The translations under genes and the position numbers were made by a program. The notes beneath the pieces were generated by a model. It did no database searches. It had not been told where the DNA came from and saw only the letters and a program-made list of their open reading frames with translations. Shown piece by piece: positions 1 to 8,340 of a stretch of 64,000 nucleotides of DNA (positions are counted from its first letter, which is position 1; each line of letters begins with the position of its first letter). Where the stretch lies: contig CAWJNV010000002.1 in the NCBI GenBank assembly GCA_963844325.1, positions 7,378,001 through 7,442,000 of the forward strand. Reading direction: 5' to 3'. The stretch is from CADCTQ01 sp963844325. GTDB taxonomy: Bacteria > Bacteroidota > Bacteroidia > Cytophagales > 172606-1.

Positions 1-2
1 GG

Positions 3-1283
3 GTGCCCGCCGGCGTACTCGCCGCCGTCTCCGTACTGCTGGCTGCTTTCCATTCGGTCCGGACCGAACCGGCCTTGCCCCTGCCCGCTCCCGATGCCGA
101 CAACGGCGGCATCACCCTGCCGGCGGGCTTCGGCGCCGTTACGGTGGTGGATTCCCTGGGCAACGCCCGCCACGTGGCCGTGCACGGCAACGGCGACGTG
201 TACGTGAAGCTGGGCCGCCTCAAGAACGGCAAGGGCATCTACGTGCTCAAAGACACGGACGGGAACGGCAAGGCCGACCAGGTGACGGGCTTCGGCAACT
301 ACGGCGGCACGGGCATTGTCTTCGGCAACGGCTACCTCTACGCCTCCTCCGACTCGGCCGTGTTCCGTTACAACATGAACGGCAACGCCGTAGCCAACCC
401 CGATGCCCCCGAAACGGTTGCCGTGCTGCCCAGGCAACGGAGCCACGCGGCCAAGTCGCTGGCCCTCGACGGCAAGGGTTCCATTTACGTGAACGTGGGT
501 GCCCCGTCCAACGCCTGCCAGGAAAAGGACCGCGTGCAGGGAAGCCCCGCCTTGGACCCCTGCCCGATCCTGGAGAACCACGGCGGCATCTGGCAGTTTG
601 ACGCCAACAAAACCAACCAGGAACAGGGCGACGGGGTGCGGTACGCCACCGGCATCCGCAACGCGGTGGCCCTGGCGTGGAACAGCGCCAGCAACCAACT
701 CTACGCCCTCCAGCACGGCCGCGACATGCTCAGCCAGTTGTTTCCCACGTTGTACGACGACGAGCAAAGCGCCGAACTGCCCGCCGAAGAGTTTCTGCTC
801 GTCCGCAAGGGCGCCGACTTCGGCTGGCCCTACTGTTACTACGACTGGTACCAGAACAAGAAACTCCTTAACCCCGAGTACGGCGGCGACGGCCGCAAGA
901 CCGAACGCTGCGACAACAAAGAACAACCCATCATGGCGTTCCCGGGCCACTGGGCGCCCAACGACCTGCTCTTCTACACCGGCAACCAGTTCCCGGCCCG
1001 CTACAAGAACGGGGCTTTCGTGGCGTTCCACGGCTCCTGGAACCGGGCTCCGCTCCAGCAGCGCGGCTACTTCGTGGCGTTCGTGCCGTTTGGCAAAGAC
1101 GGCCGTCCGGCTGGCAAGTACGAGGTGTTCGCGGAAGGTTTTGCCGGCGGCACCGAGATCACGAGTCCCGCCGACGCCAAGGCCCGGCCGGTAGGGCTGG
1201 CGCAGGGACCGGACGGCTCGGTGTACATTACTGATTCGGTGAAGGGCAAGGTGTGGCGGGTGATGTACACGGCCAAGAAGTAA
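3..1283 (+). CDS. PQQ-dependent sugar (sorbosone-type) dehydrogenase, 5' partial
   Basis: Beta-propeller protein of the soluble PQQ-dependent glucose/sorbosone dehydrogenase family, expected to oxidise a sugar or alcohol in the periplasm with PQQ as cofactor. The sequence shows repeating propeller-strand motifs (NGDVYV, GNGYLYAS, GSIYVNVG), the GRDMLSQLF loop, and the DLLFYTG and FHGSWNR motifs of the last blades that typify the sorbosone dehydrogenase clade. There is no CxxCH haem motif, so no fused cytochrome c domain; electrons must go to a separate acceptor. The frame is open to the window edge. The GTG at position 3 gives a hydrophobic start without a basic n-region, so the true start and the rest of the signal peptide probably lie upstream. 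The substrate cannot be told from sequence. Confidence 0.8.
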   Translation: MPAGVLAAVSVLLAAFHSVRTEPALPLPAPDADNGGITLPAGFGAVTVVDSLGNARHVAVHGNGDVYVKLGRLKNGKGIYVLKDTDGNGKADQVTGFGNYGGTGIVFGNGYLYASSDSAVFRYNMNGNAVANPDAPETVAVLPRQRSHAAKSLALDGKGSIYVNVGAPSNACQEKDRVQGSPALDPCPILENHGGIWQFDANKTNQEQGDGVRYATGIRNAVALAWNSASNQLYALQHGRDMLSQLFPTLYDDEQSAELPAEEFLLVRKGADFGWPYCYYDWYQNKKLLNPEYGGDGRKTERCDNKEQPIMAFPGHWAPNDLLFYTGNQFPARYKNGAFVAFHGSWNRAPLQQRGYFVAFVPFGKDGRPAGKYEVFAEGFAGGTEITSPADAKARPVGLAQGPDGSVYITDSVKGKVWRVMYTAKK

Positions 1284-1865
1284 CTTTCCGGCAACCCACT
1301 CTCTTACGGACTCTTGCGCCGCAAGTACCAGCTTCCCGTCAGGCAGTTCGTGGTCTACCTCGGGCAGAAGCCTTCGAAGATGCAAGCGCAACTCGCCCCG
1401 GAAGAAGTATTTACCGGCTTCACCTTGCAAAGCCTGCGCGACTACGACTACCAGACCCTGTTGTCTTCGGACGTGCCGGAAGAGATCATTCTGGCCGTAC
1501 TCAGTAATTTCAAGGGGAAGAAGCCGGCCGAAGTACTGAAGGGCATCCTGGGCAAGCTCAAAGCAATCAGCGGGGAGGAAATCACCCTGCGAAAATACAT
1601 CCGGCAGCTATCGATTTTGGCCCGATTGCGTAACTTAACTAAGGAAACACAAAAACAGGTTACTGATATGGGACTCTTGTATGACATTACCAAAGACTAT
1701 CTCTACCAGCAAGGGGTGGAGCAAGGACAGCAGGAAATGCAGGAAAAGACTATCGATATTATTCAACTGCTTCAAGACGGTACGCTGACTACTGAAAAGG
1801 TTGCTGAACTCACTGGGGTTTCAGTTGAGTACGTTCAGCGAATGGCAGAGAAATTGAAAAGGTAG
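1284..1865 (+). pseudogene. Rpn-family (PD-(D/E)XK) recombination-promoting nuclease, N-terminally truncated remnant
   Basis: The 183 residues readable from a TTG at 1314 match the C-terminal two thirds of Rpn/transposase-like nucleases: KYQLPVRQFVVYLG, then DVPEEIILAVLSNFKGK, the YIRQLSILARLRNL helix, and a Gln/Glu-rich tail LYQQGVEQGQQEMQEK followed by an HTH-like end. The N-terminal half, which carries the PD-(D/E)XK catalytic core in this family, is missing: the same frame is closed by the stop of the preceding gene at 1281-1283. No ATG or ribosome site fits. GC is visibly lower than in the neighbouring genes. I read it as a decayed fragment left beside the dehydrogenase gene; a short expressed C-terminal product cannot be excluded. 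Confidence 0.72.
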
Positions 1866-1952
1866 ATGTTCGTATTCCTGCCTTGTACACCTTTACAAGC
1901 ACCCATTCCCGACTGCATTGCATCGCCTGCAAAGTATGCAATGGACTAATCC

Positions 1953-2025
1953 CGCCGTTTTCCCCCGTTGCATCCTTTTACAACGTTCCATTCTCGCCGT
2001 TTTCCCTCGTTGCATCCTTTTACAA
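1953..2025. repeat. 31-bp direct repeat in a 42-bp period within a TTGCA/TTACA-rich spacer
   Basis: Positions 1953-1983 and 1995-2025 are the same 31-base unit (CGCCGTTTTCCC then CGTTGCATCCTTTTACAA) with one mismatch. The surrounding spacer, about 1880-2130, repeats the words TTGCA, TTACAA and CATTCCCG in pyrimidine-rich DNA. Short open frames here consist of repeat translation and have no homology I recognise. Confidence 0.75.
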
Positions 2026-2185
2026 GGGTCTATTCCCATCAGCAATCATGCCTGCATACTTATGCAAGGCACCATTCCCGCGTTGCAACCGCCAGTGTAA
2101 ACCCTTACAATGACCCTTGTAACGCGTATTGCTTCCCCCGCAAAGTATACAGCCTCTGAATACCGGCCCCGCATCCTCCCTCCCA

Positions 2186-2217
2186 TTTGGTAAACCCCGG
2201 GAATTTGCGCTACTTTG
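2186..2217 (+). promoter_or_regulatory. Bacteroidota-type promoter of the B12 operon
   Basis: TTTG at 2186-2189 and TACTTTG at 2211-2217, about 21 bases apart, resemble the Bacteroidota TTTG (-33) and TAnnTTTG (-7) elements. The predicted start, near 2224, falls just before the riboswitch. Confidence 0.5.
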
Positions 2218-2225
2218 CAGGGCAT

Positions 2226-2396
2226 TTGGTTTCCGGATTGCTTTAGTGGTCCGGAATTAAAAGGGAATCAGGTGTAATTCCTGAACAGTCCCCGCTGCTG
2301 TAAGCTCATTTTAACCTTCCGCCACCACGCGTCACTGTCCCCCGGGATGGGAAGACCGGCGAATCCAGGTGAGTAAGTCAGAAGACCTGCCGAACG
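2226..2396 (+). promoter_or_regulatory. Cobalamin (B12) riboswitch
   Basis: The segment has the conserved parts of a cobalamin riboswitch in order: AAAAGGGAATCAGGTG near 2260, AACAGTCCCCGCTGCTGTAAG (B12-box side) at about 2284-2304, CACTGTCCCCCGGGATGGGAAG at about 2332-2354, and GTGAGTAAGTCAGAAGACCTGCC at about 2370-2392. It lies in the leader of a TonB receptor gene with its 3' end about 140 bases before the start codon, so B12 binding would be expected to repress expression of the receptor and the genes behind it. Confidence 0.93.
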
Positions 2397-2532
2397 CAAT
2401 TGTTTCCTGAGCTTTCGGGTGAAAAGCAAATGGCGAATGGGTCACTGTCACTCGGCGAACACCTGGTGTTTTGCTCCTCTTTTCCATTGGTTCTGCCAGA
2501 AGCTCATAGTATACACGATTCACCGACGTACT

Positions 2533-4677
2533 ATGAGAAAATTTTTCCGCATTGCTTGCACGCCGGCCCTGCTCCCGGCCATCCTCTCGGGGATATCCGT
2601 CTACGGCCAGGATTCGCTGAAGACGGTCCCCCTGCGGGAAGTAGTCGTCACGGCGACGCGCACCGAAAAAAGTGCATTGGAAACCCCCAGGAGTGTAACC
2701 GTCATCGGGCGCCAGGAGATCGAGCAGTCGCTCTACGTCAACGTGGCCGAACTCCTCTCGCGCACGCAGGGCATTTACATCGTGGGCACGGGTCAGACGC
2801 CCGGCACGAACCAGACTTTATTCCTGCGGGGCGCCAACGGCAACCACGTAAACATCCTCATTGACGGCGTCCGCCTCAGCGACCCCTCCTCGGTCAACTC
2901 CGCACTGGATCTTTCCGAATTGTCACTGGTGAACGTGGAGCGGGTCGAGATCATTCGTGGTTCGCACGGGCCCATGTACGGCACGTCGGGCATCGGTGGG
3001 GTAATCAACATCATCACCCGGCGCAACCAGCAGCCCGGCTTCCACGGCACGGCCGACGTGCAGGCCGGCACGTTCGGTCCGCGGGCGGGCCTGCTCACGG
3101 CCAACGTGCTGGGCAGCTACGCCTTCAGGAACGGCTTTTACGTGAACGCCGGCCTGCAGGACAACCGGACCCGGGGCCTCAACGCAACCGTCGATACCAT
3201 TCCCGAAGGGCAGTTCAAAACCACTGACCGGGATGACTTCCGCAAAACGGACGGGCTGGTAAAACTGGGATACCGCAAAGGGGCCTGGGACGCCAGCGTT
3301 TCGTACAAGAACCAATACCAGCTTGCCGACATTGACAAAGGAGCTTTCCAGGATGATGACAACAGCACCTTGCGCCTGGAGCGCAGTTTACTCAATTACG
3401 GCGCCTCCTTCAAGGCTTCTCCCCGGTGGCAGTTGTCATTTGTGGGGGGCTGGACGGAAATGAGCCGCCGGGTACTGGACGACTCTTCGGCGGTGGACTT
3501 TGCGGGCAATTCCGACCGTACCTATTCGGAAGGCAACTACCGCGGCAAGAGCTACACCCACGAGGTACAGGGCGCGTACAAAACCGAACACGTCCAGGCG
3601 TTGCTGGGGGCCGGGCACTACGATGAGGAAGCGGATTTCCGTACGTACTATTACAACAACGGTCCCTTCGGGGAATTCACCTCCACCACCAATTATGATT
3701 CCATCCGGCTGCACGCTTCCACCAAATACCTCTTCGGGCAGGCCGGCCTGAATGGTGCCCTGCTGGCCCCGGGCCTTGCTCCCCTCAACCTGAGCGTAAG
3801 TGCCCGGCTGAGCCGCCACAACCAGTTCGGCAACAACGTTACCGTGGAAGTAAACCCCAGTTGGAAGCTGACGGAAAATAGCCTGTTGTACGCTTCCTAC
3901 GCAACGGGGTTCAATGCGCCCTCTCTCTACCAATTGTACGACCCGGTGCGGGGCAACCCCGAACTAGGGCCCGAAACGTCCGCTACGGTAGAAGCCGGCT
4001 GGAAAAGCATCATTGCCTCCGGACTGACGTTGCAGGTTTCTGCCTTCTGGACCGTGGTGAACAACGCCGTGGAATACGTGTACCTGTGGAACCCCGCCAA
4101 GCCCGCAGACCAACTCACCTTCTCCGACTACCTGGGAGACGTGCCCATCAACGTGGCCAGGCAAGGCAACCGCGGCATCGAACTGAGCCTGCAAAGCAAC
4201 CTGTTCAACAAGGTAACGCTGAATGGCAACCTGGGACTGGTGGAAGGCTCGTTCACGTACCGGCCGGAAGACCTGACCAGTGAAAAAGTGCGGGGCAGCA
4301 GCGTTCAGCTCTTCAGCAACGGCGCCTTTCTCACGCGGGAGGTGGAAACCAACGCCCTGGTACGCCGTCCGCGCATCACCGCCAGCGCCGACCTCGCCTA
4401 CACGCCCGTGAAAAAAGGTACGGCCGGCGTGTTGGTACGGACCGTCGGCACGCGGAATGACGTGTATTACGACCCTCAACTGGGTCCGTTCGGGGCGTTG
4501 AATACCCGTGGCGTAGCCGGTTACTTCCTCACGGACCTGTACGCCCGGTACGCATTCAACCGGCATTTCTCCCTGGCCGTGCGGGGTGAAAACATATTCA
4601 ACGTCCGTTACTACGAGATATACGGTTACCAGACCCGCGGCAGGGGCGCATACCTGAAAGCTGCCTTCACCTGGTAA
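2533..4677 (+). CDS. btuB: TonB-dependent outer membrane receptor, BtuB-like (cobalamin uptake)
   Basis: TonB-gated outer membrane channel; the riboswitch directly upstream says the ligand is vitamin B12 or another corrinoid. Start taken at ATG 2533 because it begins a clean signal peptide (MRKFFRIAC to VYGQ); an in-frame upstream start would lie in the riboswitch expression platform. After the signal come a TonB-box-like segment (LREVVVTATRTEK), a plug domain (residues about 45-155, with LIDGVRL and IEIIRGSHGPMYGTSGIGGVIN-type motif), then a 22-strand-type barrel ending in aromatic W. At 714 residues it is close to the usual size. There is no N-terminal carboxypeptidase-like domain, so it is BtuB/FepA-type rather than SusC-type. 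Confidence 0.92.
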   Translation: MRKFFRIACTPALLPAILSGISVYGQDSLKTVPLREVVVTATRTEKSALETPRSVTVIGRQEIEQSLYVNVAELLSRTQGIYIVGTGQTPGTNQTLFLRGANGNHVNILIDGVRLSDPSSVNSALDLSELSLVNVERVEIIRGSHGPMYGTSGIGGVINIITRRNQQPGFHGTADVQAGTFGPRAGLLTANVLGSYAFRNGFYVNAGLQDNRTRGLNATVDTIPEGQFKTTDRDDFRKTDGLVKLGYRKGAWDASVSYKNQYQLADIDKGAFQDDDNSTLRLERSLLNYGASFKASPRWQLSFVGGWTEMSRRVLDDSSAVDFAGNSDRTYSEGNYRGKSYTHEVQGAYKTEHVQALLGAGHYDEEADFRTYYYNNGPFGEFTSTTNYDSIRLHASTKYLFGQAGLNGALLAPGLAPLNLSVSARLSRHNQFGNNVTVEVNPSWKLTENSLLYASYATGFNAPSLYQLYDPVRGNPELGPETSATVEAGWKSIIASGLTLQVSAFWTVVNNAVEYVYLWNPAKPADQLTFSDYLGDVPINVARQGNRGIELSLQSNLFNKVTLNGNLGLVEGSFTYRPEDLTSEKVRGSSVQLFSNGAFLTREVETNALVRRPRITASADLAYTPVKKGTAGVLVRTVGTRNDVYYDPQLGPFGALNTRGVAGYFLTDLYARYAFNRHFSLAVRGENIFNVRYYEIYGYQTRGRGAYLKAAFTW

Positions 4678-4702
4678 CCGTTTTCCCCAATCTCCATCCC
4701 AC

Positions 4703-5428
4703 ATGCCCAAAACCGTGTTTCACTGGAGCGGCGGCAAGGATTCGGCCCTTGCGCTCTACTACTTGCTGCAAAATGATGCCCTTGCTGACGTGCAACTGCT
4801 AACCACCGCCAGCGAAGCGTTGGACCGGGTATCGATGCACGGAGTGCGGACGGCGCTGGTGGAGGAGCAGGCCCGGGCGCTGGAGTTGCCCCTCCGCTGG
4901 CTCCGGCTGCCCGAACCGGTGCCCATGCCGGTGTACGAACGGATGATGGCGGACACCCTGCGCGGTTTGCGGGCCGAAAAGGTTACGCACGCCGCCTTCG
5001 GCGACATTTTCCTGGAGGACTTAAAGGCGTTCCGGGAAGAAGGACTGGCAAAAGCGGGCATGCAGGGGGTGTTTCCCCTCTGGGGACGGAACAGCCGCCA
5101 GCTCGTGGAGGAATGCATCGCACTGGGCTTCAAGGCCGTGGTCGTGTGCGTAAACGCGAAGCACCTGGATGCCTCGTTTGCGGGCCGCCCGCTGGACTAC
5201 GATTTCCTCCGCGACCTGCCGCCGGGCGTTGATCCCTGCGGGGAGCACGGCGAATACCACTCGTTCGTGTACGACGGTCCCTCCTTTCGCCGGCCGGTAC
5301 GCTTTGCCCTGGGTGAAAAAGTGTTCCGCACCTACCTCCCCGCGCCGAAAGACGACGACAATTGCTTTGCCCCCCAACCCGCACCCTTTGATACCGGCTT
5401 CTGGTACTGTGACCTGCTACCCTTATGA
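4703..5428 (+). CDS. PP-loop ATPase, Dph6/DUF71 family (diphthine-ammonia-ligase-like)
   Basis: Adenine-nucleotide alpha-hydrolase of the DUF71/Dph6-like family, which forms an adenylated intermediate and usually amidates a substrate. The PP-loop SGGKDSALA is at residues 9-17; ERMMADTLRGLRAE and the HAAFGDIFLEDLKAFRE segment are family hallmarks, followed by the FPLWG motif. Bacteria make no diphthamide, so the archaeal/eukaryotic role does not apply. The gene follows the B12 receptor by 25 bases and lies under the same riboswitch, which suggests a job in corrinoid salvage, for example on side-chain amides or cobinamide. That role is inference. It overlaps the next gene by ATGA. Confidence 0.8.
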   Translation: MPKTVFHWSGGKDSALALYYLLQNDALADVQLLTTASEALDRVSMHGVRTALVEEQARALELPLRWLRLPEPVPMPVYERMMADTLRGLRAEKVTHAAFGDIFLEDLKAFREEGLAKAGMQGVFPLWGRNSRQLVEECIALGFKAVVVCVNAKHLDASFAGRPLDYDFLRDLPPGVDPCGEHGEYHSFVYDGPSFRRPVRFALGEKVFRTYLPAPKDDDNCFAPQPAPFDTGFWYCDLLPL

Positions 5429-5607
5429 GTAACGTAAAGATCAAAAAACATCCTGCCTTGCCTCCCCTCGAAGAAGGCGACTATTACCTGGAAAACGGCC
5501 TGTTCGTGTTCACCGCCCAGTACCACCTCAAACGCGGCTCCTGCTGCGGCAGCGGCTGCCGGCATTGCCCGTACAAGGGGAAGAAGGCAGTCAGCAGTAA
5601 ACAGTAG
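5425..5607 (+). CDS. DUF5522 small cysteine-rich protein
   Basis: Sixty-residue protein with the motif GSCCGSGCRHCPY near its C-terminus, the signature of DUF5522. The four clustered cysteines suggest a metal site, but no function is established. It overlaps the ATPase stop by four bases, so it is translationally coupled and belongs to the riboswitch-controlled operon. No signal peptide or membrane segment, so it should be cytosolic. Confidence 0.82.
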   Translation: MSNVKIKKHPALPPLEEGDYYLENGLFVFTAQYHLKRGSCCGSGCRHCPYKGKKAVSSKQ

Positions 5608-5630
5608 GAGATCGGCAGCAGGTACCTGTG

Positions 5631-5820
5631 TTAAGGCCTCACCCCCGGCCCCTCTCCCAAGGAGAGGGGTGTGCCGGACCGGGAGCGTTGCGTGGACTGT
5701 TTTATTGAATGATAATGGTTAGAAGCCGAATCCATCCTGAGTGCCTGACTAATGAACTTACCGCGAATCTTCGGTTACGGCCCCCCTTCCTTGGGAGAGG
5801 GGCCGGGGGTGAGGCCTTAA
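5631..5820. repeat. Perfect 32-bp inverted repeat, REP-like pair
   Basis: Positions 5631-5662 and 5789-5820 are exact reverse complements (32 of 32), with core CCTCACCCCCGGCCCCTCTCC. About 126 bases of unique sequence lie between them. Each arm also carries its own small hairpin around CTCTCCC/GGGAGAG. The unit sits between the convergent ends of the DUF5522 gene and icd. A related pair is at 9860-9954. Confidence 0.9.
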
Positions 5821-5835
5821 AACAATTGCCTGCTG

Positions 5836-7284
5836 TTACTCTCCCTGTCCCGTTGAATACCCCTTCTGGCCGTCGAAGGTGTAGAGGTGTTCGGTTTTGA
5901 TGAAGTCGAGGCCGGCGGCGTGGACCTTGGCCAGCAGTTCGATCACCTCCTGGTGCGAGATGGTCTTGCCCTGCGGGTGCACGTACCGGCAGCGCCAGTG
6001 GTCGGTAAGGAACGTTTCGGGCATTCCGTTGGGGTACACTTTCTCGCCGCGGTTGCTGATGACCGTCATTTGCAGCCCTTCCGTGCGGATGCCTTCCACA
6101 ATTTTGCCCAGATCGTCCGCACTGCCGTTCCACCAGTCGAGGAATACGTCCACGCCGACGAGTTCCTTTTTCTTTTTGGGGCCGCGGGTCACGCCGTCGG
6201 AGTGGATCGGGCGGGGAGCGGCCTGGTAGCTTACCGTGTTGAACAGGTTCGGCGTCGCGCCGAGCCGTTCGATCACCGCGTCGGCAAATTCTTTGGTGCC
6301 TACTTTCCGCTTGCTCACGCCCTCCTTGTAAATGTCGCCGGTGTGGATGCCCGCCTCAATGGTTGCCAGCCAGGCATTGTGGACTTTGGCGGCCACCTCG
6401 GGCTGGTTGATGTGTACGAGCATCATGATGGCCCCGTTGAGGAGTCCCGAGGGGTTGGCAATGCCTTGTCCGGCAATGGAGGGCGCCGAGCCGTGGATGG
6501 CCTCGAACATGGCGCACTGGTCGCCGACGTTGGCCGAGCCGCCCATGCCGACCGAGCCGGCAATCTGCGCGGCAATGTCGGAGATGATGTCACCGTAGAG
6601 GTTTTCGGTCACAATCACGCCGAAGCGTTCCGGCGTGTCGGCCAGCAGCGCCGAACCGATGTCAATGATCCAGTGCTCCTTTTCAATGTCGGGGTATTCG
6701 GTGCCGATCTGGTCGTACACCTTGTGGAAAAGCCCGTCGGTCATCTTCATGATGTTGTCTTTGGTGAGACAGGTCACCTTCTTGCGTTTGTAAGCCCGGG
6801 CGTATTCGAAGGCGTAGCGGATGATCTTCTCGCAGCCGGGGCGGGAAATGAGTTTGAGCGACTGCGTCATTTCGTCGGTCTGCTGGTATTCGATGCCGGC
6901 GTACAGGTCCTCCTCGTTTTCCCGGATGATGACTAAATCCATCATGGGGTGTTTGGTTTTCACGAAGGGGTGGTACGACTGGCAGGGCCGCACGTTGGCG
7001 TACAGGCCCAGCGTTTTACGCGTGGTTACGTTGAGGCTCTTGTAGCCGCCGCCCTGCGGGGTGGTGATGGGGCCTTTGAGGAACACCTGGTTGCGGCGCA
7101 GCGATTCCCACACGTACGGTTCCACGCCGGTGGCGATGCCGCGCGTGTATACCTTCTCCCCGATTTCAATGACTTCCGGCTCAATCCGGGCGCCGGCCGC
7201 GTCGAGGATGCGGAGCGTGGCTTCCATGATCTCCGGGCCGATGCCGTCTCCGTAAGCAACGGTAATCTTGGTTTTCTGGGTCAT
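5836..7284 (-). CDS. icd: Isocitrate dehydrogenase, NADP-type with C-terminal extension
   Basis: Decarboxylates isocitrate to 2-oxoglutarate in the TCA cycle. The isocitrate/isopropylmalate dehydrogenase fold is clear: VAYGDGIGPEIM at the N-terminus, the substrate loop SLNVTTRKTLGLYANVRP, IRENEEDLYAGIE, the metal-binding TENLYGDIISDIAAQ, and the coenzyme loop EAIHGSAPSIAGQGIANPSG. At 482 residues it is about 130 longer than the minimal enzyme and ends in the extra domain seen in Thermus-type enzymes. Start set at ATG 7284; the frame also has a TTG two codons earlier. The next gene is divergent. Confidence 0.92.
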   Translation of the reverse strand: MTQKTKITVAYGDGIGPEIMEATLRILDAAGARIEPEVIEIGEKVYTRGIATGVEPYVWESLRRNQVFLKGPITTPQGGGYKSLNVTTRKTLGLYANVRPCQSYHPFVKTKHPMMDLVIIRENEEDLYAGIEYQQTDEMTQSLKLISRPGCEKIIRYAFEYARAYKRKKVTCLTKDNIMKMTDGLFHKVYDQIGTEYPDIEKEHWIIDIGSALLADTPERFGVIVTENLYGDIISDIAAQIAGSVGMGGSANVGDQCAMFEAIHGSAPSIAGQGIANPSGLLNGAIMMLVHINQPEVAAKVHNAWLATIEAGIHTGDIYKEGVSKRKVGTKEFADAVIERLGATPNLFNTVSYQAAPRPIHSDGVTRGPKKKKELVGVDVFLDWWNGSADDLGKIVEGIRTEGLQMTVISNRGEKVYPNGMPETFLTDHWRCRYVHPQGKTISHQEVIELLAKVHAAGLDFIKTEHLYTFDGQKGYSTGQGE

Positions 7285-7400
7285 AGTCAAGTGGCGGTTA
7301 AGTGGCAGTTCGATGGGTAGATACCCGTTATACGATAATCTGCCGCATAGATACGGGGATTCCGATTTTTCGTACTTCCGGCGAATTCATTTTTACCTCT

Positions 7401-7408
7401 TATCTTTG
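7401..7408 (+). promoter_or_regulatory. -7 element TATCTTTG upstream of crotonase gene
   Basis: TATCTTTG fits TAnnTTTG and lies 18 bases before the ATG at 7427. I see no good -33 TTTG at standard spacing. Confidence 0.4.
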
Positions 7409-7426
7409 CCGCTTCTTTTCAGCATT

Positions 7427-8212
7427 ATGACAACGTTTGAAAACCTGAGCTTGCAGAAAAAAGGCTCTATTCTCTATATTATCGTTAACCGCCCCACCAA
7501 GCTGAACGCCCTCACGCACCGCACCATCGAAGAAATCCGCGAAGCCATCCAGCAGGTGTACGACGACAACAGCGTCAAGGGCGCCGTAATTACGGGAGCC
7601 GGCGAAAAGGCTTTCGTAGCCGGTGCCGACATCTCCGAGTTTACCGAACTCAGCGAAGTCAGCAGCCGCAAGTTTTCCGAGATCGGCCAGGAAGTTTTCG
7701 CCATGATCGAGAACTGCCCCAAGCCCGTGATTGCCGCCGTGAATGGATTCGCGCTGGGCGGCGGTTGCGAACTGGCAATGGCTTGTCACATCCGCGTGGC
7801 CGTGGCAACGGCCCAGTTCGGCCAGCCCGAAGTGAACCTGGGCCTCATTCCCGGCTACGGCGGCACCCAGCGGCTTACCCAACTCGTGGGCAAAGGCAAG
7901 GCCCTCGAACTGATGATGACCGCCGACCGGGTTTCGGCCGAAGAAGCCAGGGCATTAGGCCTGGTAAACCACGTGGTGGCGGGCCCCGACGAACTGATGC
8001 GCAAATCCGAAGAGATTCTCACCAAGATCATCGCAAAGGCGCCGTTTGCCATCGAAATGGTAATCAACTGCGTGAACGCCGTCTACAACAAGGAGGAAGA
8101 CGGGTACCAGACCGAAGCCAACTCCTTCAGCATCTGCTGCAAGTCGGAAGACTTCAAAGAGGGGGTAAAAGCATTTTTAGAAAAACGCCCCGCCCATTTC
8201 CAGGGCAGATAG
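7427..8212 (+). CDS. Enoyl-CoA hydratase/isomerase (crotonase) family protein
   Basis: Cytosolic crotonase-fold enzyme, probably hydrating short-chain enoyl-CoA (crotonyl-CoA type) in fatty acid or butyrate-like metabolism. Visible: NRPTKLNALTHRT, the oxyanion hole segment GAGEKAFVAGADISEF, the first catalytic Glu in ALGGGCELAMACHIR, and the second in FGQPEVNLGLIPGYGGTQRL, so both catalytic acids are present. Length 261 matches the family. Start chosen at ATG 7427, after a TATCTTTG element; the frame is open further upstream, but that stretch is promoter. The exact substrate cannot be told. Confidence 0.9.
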   Translation: MTTFENLSLQKKGSILYIIVNRPTKLNALTHRTIEEIREAIQQVYDDNSVKGAVITGAGEKAFVAGADISEFTELSEVSSRKFSEIGQEVFAMIENCPKPVIAAVNGFALGGGCELAMACHIRVAVATAQFGQPEVNLGLIPGYGGTQRLTQLVGKGKALELMMTADRVSAEEARALGLVNHVVAGPDELMRKSEEILTKIIAKAPFAIEMVINCVNAVYNKEEDGYQTEANSFSICCKSEDFKEGVKAFLEKRPAHFQGR

Positions 8213-8340
8213 CGTTACTGGTCGTTGGTCATTACTGGTTACTAGTCATTGGTCAATGGTCATTGGTGAATACGCGTAAGTCATCTGTCACGTACTTACT
8301 AATGACCACTGCCCAATGACCAGTGGCTAACCACTAAAAG
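8213..8340. repeat. Intergenic word-repeat tract (CATTGGTCA family)
   Basis: Variants of CATTGGTCA/GTTACTGGTC recur on the left half, and their reverse complement (AATGACCA, TGACCAGTGG) on the right, so the tract can fold into a large imperfect hairpin between two co-directional genes. A similar tract lies at 52088-52153. Confidence 0.6.

Noticed and set aside
1883..2159. Overlapping short frames with CIACKVCN-like cysteines
   Set aside because: All three frames are translations of the 31-bp repeat tract; no conserved protein pattern.
5702..6133. Minus-strand frame across the REP-like repeat into icd
   Set aside because: Shifted frame of icd plus repeat DNA.
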